From: Ampullaceana balthica
Taxonomy: Eukaryota; Mollusca; Gastropoda; Lymnaeidae
Assembly (NCBI GenBank): GCA_944989445.1
Contig: CALYLW010000428.1
Coordinates: 514,212 to 578,211, forward strand
DNA length: 64,000 nt
Reading direction: 5' to 3'
The notes beneath the pieces are model-generated. The model searched no databases, was not told the origin of the DNA, and worked only from the letters and a program-made list of their open reading frames with translations. Shown in pieces: positions 57,155 through 64,000 of this stretch. The translations under genes and the position numbers were made by a program. Every line of letters begins with the position of its first letter. Position 1 is the stretch's first letter.

Positions 57155-58850
57155 CACGCCAGTTGTAGAACAAGACGTAGACGCGAGTTGTAGAACAAGA
57201 CGTAGACGCGAGTTGTAGAACAAGACGTAGACGCGAGTTGTAGAACAAGACGTAGACGCGAGTTGTAGAACAAGACGTAGACGCGAGTTGTAGAACAAGA
57301 CGTAGACGCGAGTTGTAGAACAAGACGTAGACGCGAGTTGTAGAACAAGACGTAGACGCGAGTTGTAGAACAAGACGTAGACAGCGAGTTGTAGAACAAG
57401 ACGTAGACAGCGAGTTGTAGAACAAGACGTAGACAGCGAGTTGTAGAACAAGACGTAGACAGCGAGTTGTAGAACAAGACGTAGACAGCGAGTTGTAGAA
57501 CAAGACGTAGACAGCGAGTTGTAGAACAAGACGTAGACAGCGAGTTGTAGAACAAGACGTAGACAGCGAGTTGTAGAACAAGACGTAGACAGCGAGTTGT
57601 AGAACAAGACGTAGACAGCGAGTTGTAGAACAAGACGTAGACAGCGAGTTGTAGAACAAGACGTAGACAGCGAGTTGTAGAACAAGACGTAGACAGCGAG
57701 TTGTAGAACAAGACGTAGACAGCGAGTTGTAGAACAAGACGTAGACAGCGAGTTGTAGAACAAGACGTAGACAGCGAGTTGTAGAGCAAGACGTAGACAG
57801 CGAGTTGTAGAACAAGACGTAGACAGCGAGTTGTAGAACAAGACGTAGACAGCGAGTTGTAGAACAAGACGTAGACAGCGAGTTGTAGAACAAGACGTAG
57901 ACAGCGAGTTGTAGAACAAGACGTAGACGCGAGTTGTAGAACAAGACGTAGACGCGAGTTGTAGAACAAGACGTAGACGCGAGTTGTAGAACAAGACGTA
58001 GACAGCGAGTTGTAGAACAAGACGTAGACAGCGAGTTGTAGAACAAGACGTAGACAGCGAGTTGTAGAACAAGACGTAGACAGCGAGTTGTAGAACAAGA
58101 CGTAGACAGCGAGTTGTAGAACAAGACGTAGACAGCGAGTTGTAGAACAAGACGTAGACAGCGAGTTGTAGAACAAGACGTAGACAGCGAGTTGTAGAAC
58201 AAGACGTAGACAGCGAGTTGTAGAACAAGACGTAGACAGCGAGTTGTAGAGCAAGACGTAGACAGCGAGTTGTAGAACAAGACGTAGACAGCGAGTTGTA
58301 GAACAAGACGTAGACAGCGAGTTGTAGAAAAAGACGTAGACAGCGAGTTGTAGAACAAGACGTAGACAGCGAGTTGTAGAACAAGACGTAGACGCGAGTT
58401 GTAGAACAAGACGTAGACGCGAGTTGTAGAACAAGACGTAGACGCGAGTTGTAGAACAAGACGTACGGAGTGTAGACAGACAGCGAGTTGTAGAACAAGA
58501 CGTAGACAGCGAGTTGTAGAACAAGACGTAGACAGCGAGTTGTAGAACAAGACGTAGACAGCGAGTTGTAGAACAAGACGTAGACCGTGAGTTGTAGAAC
58601 AAGACGTAGACAGCGAGTTGTAGAACAAGACGTAGACAGCGAGTTGTAGAACAAGACGTAGACAGCGAGTTGTAGAACAAGACGTAGACAGCGAGTTGTA
58701 GAACAAGACGTAGACGTGAGTTGTAGAACAAGACGTAGACAGCGAGTTGTAGAACAAGACGTAGACAGCGAGTTGTAGAACAAGACGTAGACGCGAGTTG
58801 TAGAACAAGACGTAGACGCGAGTTGTAGAACAAGACGTAGACAGCGCGTG
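57155..58850 (+). repeat. 25/26-bp minisatellite, about 66 units
   Basis: Units AGTTGTAGAACAAGACGTAG plus ACAGCG (26 bp) or ACGCG (25 bp). The 25-bp form is clustered at 57155-57370, 57918-57990, 58380-58460 and 58780-58840, between 26-bp runs. One break (GTACGGAGTGTAGACAGAC) near 58463-58483. All three minus-strand frames are stop-free for more than 560 codons as a result. Confidence 0.98.
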
Positions 58851-59221
58851 GGCGCTACGAGGCCTTGGCCGGGCAATTTGATCTTTTTGCAACCTTCCAG
58901 TGAATTAAAGAGGTGGCAGTCTAGTCGTTCAGTTTTATATGTTAGGGGCCTGTCGGGTCCATGTTTTCTTCATTCTCCTCAACTATTGAAATCCTGCTCA
59001 AAGAAAAAAAAATCCCTTGGATTTAATCTCTTGTGAAGTACAGACCAACGTTTCTATTTAAGGCCAGAGGTCCCTATGACGTCACTGTACGCAGTTTCCT
59101 GATGTCACAATTCAGCGGTTCAATCTTGCATTTAATCGGTCACCGAACTCTCCCCCCCCCCGGGCCCACCATTTTTTTCCTCTCATCTAAACCTGTCTAT
59201 GGATTACTGCCAGGACACCAA
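58851..59221. other. Unique DNA, nothing recognised
   Basis: No recognisable coding or mobile sequence. Contains a C11 run near 59152-59162. Confidence 0.45.
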
Positions 59222-59690
59222 ACCTCTATTGGGACTTTACCCACTTATGGATAGCAGCAACATCATCGATCTTATCTCTGGACTTTAGCCACTTCTGGAT
59301 AACAGCCACACCATCAGTCTTATATCGGGACTTAACCCACTTCTGGATAACAGCCACACCTTCAACTTTATATCGGCGCTTTAGCCAATTCTGGATAACA
59401 GCCACACCGTCAGCCTTATATCGGGACTTTAGCCACTTCTGGATAACAGCCACACCATCAGCCTTTTATCGGGACTTTAGCCAATTCTGGATAACAGCCA
59501 CACCATCAGCCTTATATCGGGACTTTAGCCACTTCTGGATAACAGCCACACCGTCAGCCTTATATCGGGACTTCAGCCACCCCAAACTTATAGCCACATC
59601 ATCAACATTTTATCGGGGCTTTATCCGCCCCTGGGTAACAGCCACACCATTAAACTTTCATCGAGGACTCGGGATTACAGCCTAACCAGG
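59222..59690 (-). repeat. 48-bp degenerate minisatellite, about 9 units, 16-residue frame on the minus strand
   Basis: Unit (plus) GGGACTTTAGCCACTTCTGG, ATAACAGCCACACCATCAGC, CTTATATC. On the minus strand it translates as GVAVIQKWLKSRYKAD repeated, with mainly conservative changes (K/N, L/V, S/R) over 59453-59226. TTTTATC variants give stops at other units. More likely a plain minisatellite than a gene. Confidence 0.88.
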
Positions 59691-59699
59691 AACCCATTA

Positions 59700-60124
59700 C
59701 TGATACTTTTTATCTATCTTTTGATCTAAACTCAAGCACCACCACCCCCCCCCCACTCTATCGTGTCTCTTCCATAGTAGTAATACGACCATCAGCCATT
59801 TTAACTAGAAGAACCCCCAGAACAAATGACCGTAAAACTAAACCAGTCGCCATGTGGAACATTTCTTTGGAGTTTGTTACGCGATCCTCGCCAAGGGAAT
59901 GGTTGGTGGTTGGGGGTTACAGCACTTATCGAGGACATTTTCGGTGTTCCGTAAAATTTTATGAGCGTGACGCAAAATTTGTATCATTTTTCTTTTTTTT
60001 TGTTGCTGATTGAGAGGAAAGGACTAAATTTACAGGTTAAATTTATGTTTTGGTTTCTGAAAACCATAGCTGAAATTAATTGACTCGCCTCGACCCATGC
60101 GGCCTTGTCTATGATACTCTATTA
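59700..60124. other. Unique DNA, nothing recognised
   Basis: No gene or element identified. Confidence 0.45.
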
Positions 60125-60605
60125 CATCATTGATAAACTATGAACAAATTCGAAAAAAGAGCTGCCAGGGTCATTACTGGAGAATATTCAAAACTGACAA
60201 GAGTAACACCATTAGTTAAATCACTGAATCTTGAAACACTAGAGGATAGAAGAACAAAGAGCACAATGGTATTAATGCATAAGGCAATTAATTCTAACTT
60301 GAAAATACAACATAAAGGTAACGTAATACAACCCTCAGATAGACCTATGGTTAAAACACTTTTCTGATTCCGTATGCAAGAACAGACAAATAAATTCTTG
60401 TTCTTCACATCTGGAGATCCGTTGTGGAGTTGGTTGCCTGAGTAAACCAGGGAAACAAGCACTCTATCAACATTTAAAATTCTATTTAAAACGCAAGACT
60501 AGACATAAACCATGGATAAACGTAGACGCAATAATCTTCTGTATAGAAGGAACTTCTGTAATTGACAATATAAGATTACATTTATTTGTTAAATTATAGG
60601 ATTTC
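60125..60605 (+). mobile_element. LINE 3' end (reverse-transcriptase ORF tail plus 3' UTR)
   Basis: Translation from 60140: NKFEKRAARVITGEYSKLTR, VTPLVKSLNLETLEDRRTKS, TMVLMHKAINSNL, then after a stop FRMQEQTNKFLFFTSGDPLW and SWLPE. This matches the C-terminal tail of non-LTR retrotransposon ORF2 (QRRAAR.V.G.Y......V...L..L....L..RR...., then WN.LP). 5'-truncated and broken. The 3' UTR contains the 27-bp block (60525-60551) found in the SINE tails. Confidence 0.88.
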
Positions 60606-60829
60606 ATAAAAGGAAATGACTTGCTCCTCTCCCCCTTCCCCAGACGGCACTAACACCAAATACGCCATAGGGCAGCGTGCTAACAAAGGGTAACACGGCA
60701 GACACAGGCTCTAAGATCGTTACGGTCCCGGACTTAAGTAATCACACCTTTCCCCGAATGTCAACAGTGATCACCTGAGACGGGTCAGACGGCTACCTGG
60801 GTTGTGAATAATTCAACGTCGTTAATAGC

Positions 60830-61700
60830 TGATGGCAGGTCAACCAGTTCACGAACAGCAACGCAAATGTTAGTGTTTCGTCATGTGGCAGTTCAACTGG
60901 TTCACGAAAAGTAACGCAAATGTTGGTGTTACCTCATGTGGCAGTTCAACCGGTTCACGAACAGTAACGCGAACATTGGTGTTACTTCATGTGGCAGCTC
61001 AACCGGTTCACGAACAGTAACGCGAACATTGGTGTTACTTCATGTGGCAGCTCAACCGGTTCACGAACAGTAACGCAAACGTTGGTGTTACTTCATGTGG
61101 TAGCTCAACCGGTTCCCGAACAGTAACGCAAACGTTGGTGTTACTTCATGTGGCAGCTCAACCGGTTCACGCACTGTAACGCAAATGTTGATGTTACGTC
61201 ATGTGGCAGTTCAACCGGTTCACGAACAGTAACGCAAACGTTGGTGTTACGTCATGTGGCAGCTAAGCCGTGTCACGAACAGTAACGCAAATGTTGGTAT
61301 TACGTTATGTGGCAGTTCAACCGGTTCACGCACTGTAACGCACATGTTGGCGTTACGTCATCTGGCAGTTTAACCGGTTCACGAACAGTAACGCAAACGT
61401 TGGTGTTACGTCATGTGGCAGCTCAACCGGTTCACGAACAGTAACGCAAATGTTTGTTTTACGTCATATGGCAGTTCAACCGGTTCACGCACTGTAACGC
61501 ACATGTTGGCGTTACGTCATCTGGCAGTTCAACCGGTTCACGAACAATAAAGCAAACGTTGGAGTTACGTCATGCGGCAGTTCAATCGGTTCACGAATAG
61601 TAAAGCAAACGTTGGTGTTACGTCATATGCCAGCTCAACCGGTTCACGAACAGTAACGCAAATGTTGGTGTTACGTCATGTAGCAGTTGGTGTTACGTCA
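60830..61700 (+). repeat. 53-bp minisatellite, about 16 units
   Basis: Unit GCAGTTCAACCGGTTCACGA, ACAGTAACGCAAATGTTGGT, GTTACGTCATGTG. Period 53 bp; variants at CAGCTC, CACTGTAACG and GTTACTTCATG. Unrelated in sequence to the 53-bp array at 44.8 kb. Confidence 0.95.
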
Positions 61701-62211
61701 CTTGGGGCGTTGATACTATAGCTATGCAATGTAGTTTACATCTAATGCAGCCTCTTTTTTCTAATATCGAGGTTGTTGAAGTGAGAGCCACGTTTGTAAT
61801 GTTCATGCTGTGCATGATGAAGCAGTAACATGATATGCGGGGTAAATTTTATGCAACCGAGCTTGCGTAATTCTGGTTTTATTTTGCATTAAAAGATACA
61901 ATTTCATTTCATGTCATCGTCAGGTGGTCTGGGTATTAGAGTCGCCGACGTGTGTTTGGCGAAATCATCATATATTATAGAAATTATGTAAATGAATTCC
62001 AACAGTCCATAACGTGTGCGAAATATGTAATTCCTATCTAATTTAGGTCTGTACTTCTCAAATATGAGATATGGGTCCATTGAATAGGAGCGGGTGTAAA
62101 ATGTCCAAGGACTCAGAAGAGATGGGGAAAGTAACCGCTATAGGATCGAGTCAGTTAGATGCTTTACGTAAAGGTTGATAAAAATCTTCATCGACTCAAT
62201 CCGAGGAATTA
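61701..62211. other. Unique DNA, nothing recognised
   Basis: No gene or element identified. Confidence 0.45.
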
Positions 62212-62558
62212 TATTTAAGTAACGAGAAACAAACCCCGTCCAAGGACGTTCCGTCAACGTTCGGTGGCATGCTGTAACTCCCCTCCAACAGCCGTCTCGA
62301 CCGGCATACATGTGAATCACGTCAAAAATACTATTCATTATAGTTAAAATAAATAACTCGTAAAAACAGAGCTTTTGACTATAAATATAAATCCCAACGC
62401 GCATAACTCAAAACAGTCTTGGAAGAAATACTGCATAAAAAATAACTCGTTTTGAACGTCCGCGTAAACGTGTTCAATACGATTGTCTGTAGGAGTCATG
62501 TGTGTTCGAGGGACCAATCGCTATGGATGACCGGACAGAACATTGCCTTTTATTATAT
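62212..62558 (+). mobile_element. Dispersed repeat family C, copy 2
   Basis: Same block order as 47535-47872 with small indels (e.g. extra TATAAA near 62384). Copies are in the same orientation 14.7 kb apart. Non-coding; class unknown. Confidence 0.85.
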
Positions 62559-63234
62559 AGGAATTATTATATAGGATAACAGAAATGGGGAACAAGCAAC
62601 AAGAACAACAACAATGAACAACACAAGAAACAAACAAGACATAACATTTAAAATTCGTTAAAAATAAATTTTTGTTTTGTTTTTGAAAAAAAAACCGAAC
62701 AACTCTTTATTAGGCTGGGCTAATATAAAATATCCAGTATCAGGGAGAGAGTGGGTGCAAAAAATACCAGTTTCTACGTGTTAAGACATTCAAAAGCCAG
62801 TATCAAGTGTTCGTGTTTTTTAAGCTGGTGGCAACAGCGCGTTTAAGTATTAAAAAGCTAGCTGTTAAATTATTCCATGACCAGTAACAACGATGCATTC
62901 ATGTATTCATAAGCCAGCATCAGTGCTTTTAAGTTATTCTATAACCAGTAACACACTGCGTTCGGGTATAAAATCTAGCACAATGCCGCAACTATGGCCG
63001 CAACTAGTACAAAACGTAGCAGTTGACATATTTTGGATTTCAGCTCCCCTCTCTGGCGGTGGTCGCGGGGCAAGTTCCCGGGGCCCAGAAAGTAATCCGT
63101 TATTCCGGGAGAATAACGTGCGACAACGTCCCGCGGGAAGCGTGGCGCTATAGCGTCGAGGTGGCTTATTACTTAAACATTTACTTCCAAGGTGTTGGGT
63201 CGAACCTTGTCCATAACGTCAAGTGTTTTCTGGC
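62559..63234. other. Unique DNA with faint ~60-bp repetition
   Basis: AGCCAGTATCA / CCAGTAACA motifs recur between 62735 and 62960. The GC-rich part at 63030-63230 is open in one plus frame but no family is recognised. Confidence 0.4.
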
Positions 63235-64000
63235 GGGTGTGAGGGGTGTGGGGATGTGTGGGGATGTGTGGGGATGTGTGGGGGGGGTGTGGGGGGTGTG
63301 GGGATGTGTGGGGGATGTGTGGGGGGTGTGGGGATGTGTGGGGATGTGTGGGGGGTGTGGGGGGTGTGGGGGGGTGTGGGGATGTGTGGGGGATGTGTGG
63401 GGGGGTGTGGGGGGGTGTGGGGGGGTGTGGGGGGTGTGGGGATGTGTGGGGATGTGTGGGGATGTGTGGGGGGGTGTGGGGGTGTGAGGGGTGTGGGGAT
63501 GTGTGGGGATGTGTGGGGATGTGTGGGGGGTGTGGGGATGTGTGGGGATGTGTGGGGGGTGTGGGGGGGGGGTGGGGTGGGTGGGGGGGGTGGGGGGGGG
63601 TGGGGGGGGTGGTGGGGGGTGGGGGGGGGTGGGGGGGGTGGTGGGGGGGGGTGGGGGGGTGTGGGGGGGTGGGGGGGGGTGGGGGGGGTGTGGGGGGTGG
63701 GGGGGGTGGGGGGGGGTGTGGGGGGGGGGTGGGGGGGGGTGGGGGGGGTGGGGGTGGTGGGGGGGGTGTGTGGGGGGTGGGGGGGGGTGGTGGGGGGGGG
63801 TGGGGGTGTGGGGTGGGGGGGTGTGGGGGGGGTGTGGGGGGGGTGTGGGGGGGGTGTGTGGGGGTGGGGGGTGGGGTGGGGGGGGGGTGTGGGGGGTGTG
63901 GGGGGGGGTGGGGGGGTGTGGGGTGGGGGGGTGGGGGGGGGTGGGGGGGGGGTGGGGGGGGTGTGGGGTGGGGGGGGTGTGGGGGGTGGTGGGGGGGGGG
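63235..64000 (+). repeat. G-rich minisatellite/low-complexity tract running off the window
   Basis: Starts as GGGGATGTGTG / GGGGTGTG units and decays into GGGGGGTGGGGG runs. All G on the plus strand, so dense in potential G-quadruplexes. Length in the assembly is unreliable; the right end is outside the window. Confidence 0.95.

Noticed and set aside
57136..58892. 565-583-residue minus-strand frames
   Set aside because: Three overlapping frames open together in a 25/26-bp minisatellite; no domain.
63235..64000. Telomere repeat
   Set aside because: Units are GGGGATGTGTG-like, not TTAGGG, and very irregular.

Overview
The window is animal nuclear DNA, not bacterial. It has spliced genes with GT..AG introns and in-phase exon joins, AT-rich gene-poor intergenic DNA, a Helitron, hAT, pogo-like and LINE/SINE remnants, and many minisatellites. 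The two host genes recognised are metazoan: an EXTL3-type heparan-sulfate glycosyltransferase and a TASK-type two-pore potassium channel. The SINE/LINE/MITE mixture and repeat style suggest an invertebrate, perhaps a mollusc; that last step is inference and no marker here proves it.

Layout. 1-8 kb (+): the last seven coding exons of EXTL3. Intron 1 holds a hAT MITE nested in a pogo/Tigger-like element, intron 6 a 41-bp minisatellite with an 8-unit higher-order period, and the last 113 bp around the stop codon is tandemly duplicated just downstream. 10-12 kb: a 50-bp minisatellite of about 41 units in perfect register. 12-20 kb: AT-rich DNA without a recognisable gene. 20.1-23.6 kb: a complete-ended 3.5-kb Helitron with a broken Rep-type gene, followed 50 bp later by a second Helitron 5' end that runs into a TTG microsatellite and an assembly gap. 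24.6-26.1 kb: hAT transposase remnants in inverted arrangement. 28.7-29.5 kb (-): the last coding exon of the TASK channel. 30-49 kb: MITEs, two SINE copies, LINE and hAT debris, a C-homopolymer tract and a 53-bp minisatellite. 49.8-53.7 kb: a 24-bp minisatellite of about 140 units in two blocks. 53.7-54.7 kb: two tandem copies of a dispersed repeat. 55.6-57.1 kb: two MITEs flanking a GC-richer patch with TATA and MEF2-like motifs. 57-61.7 kb: three more minisatellites and a LINE 3' end. 63.2-64 kb: a G-rich repeat running off the window.

The two host genes are unrelated in function and show no sign of co-regulation. Tandem repeats occupy roughly 11 kb of the 64 kb, and recognisable mobile elements take up much of the rest. 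The clearest new-looking material is repeat biology: the Helitron pair in TA arrays, a SINE sharing its 3' tail with a LINE, hAT MITEs with intact 8-bp target duplications, a MITE family carrying CRE-type TGACGTCA sites near its ends, and the 24-bp array whose main unit carries a forkhead-type core. I found no evidence of a dedicated undescribed enzymatic or defence system.
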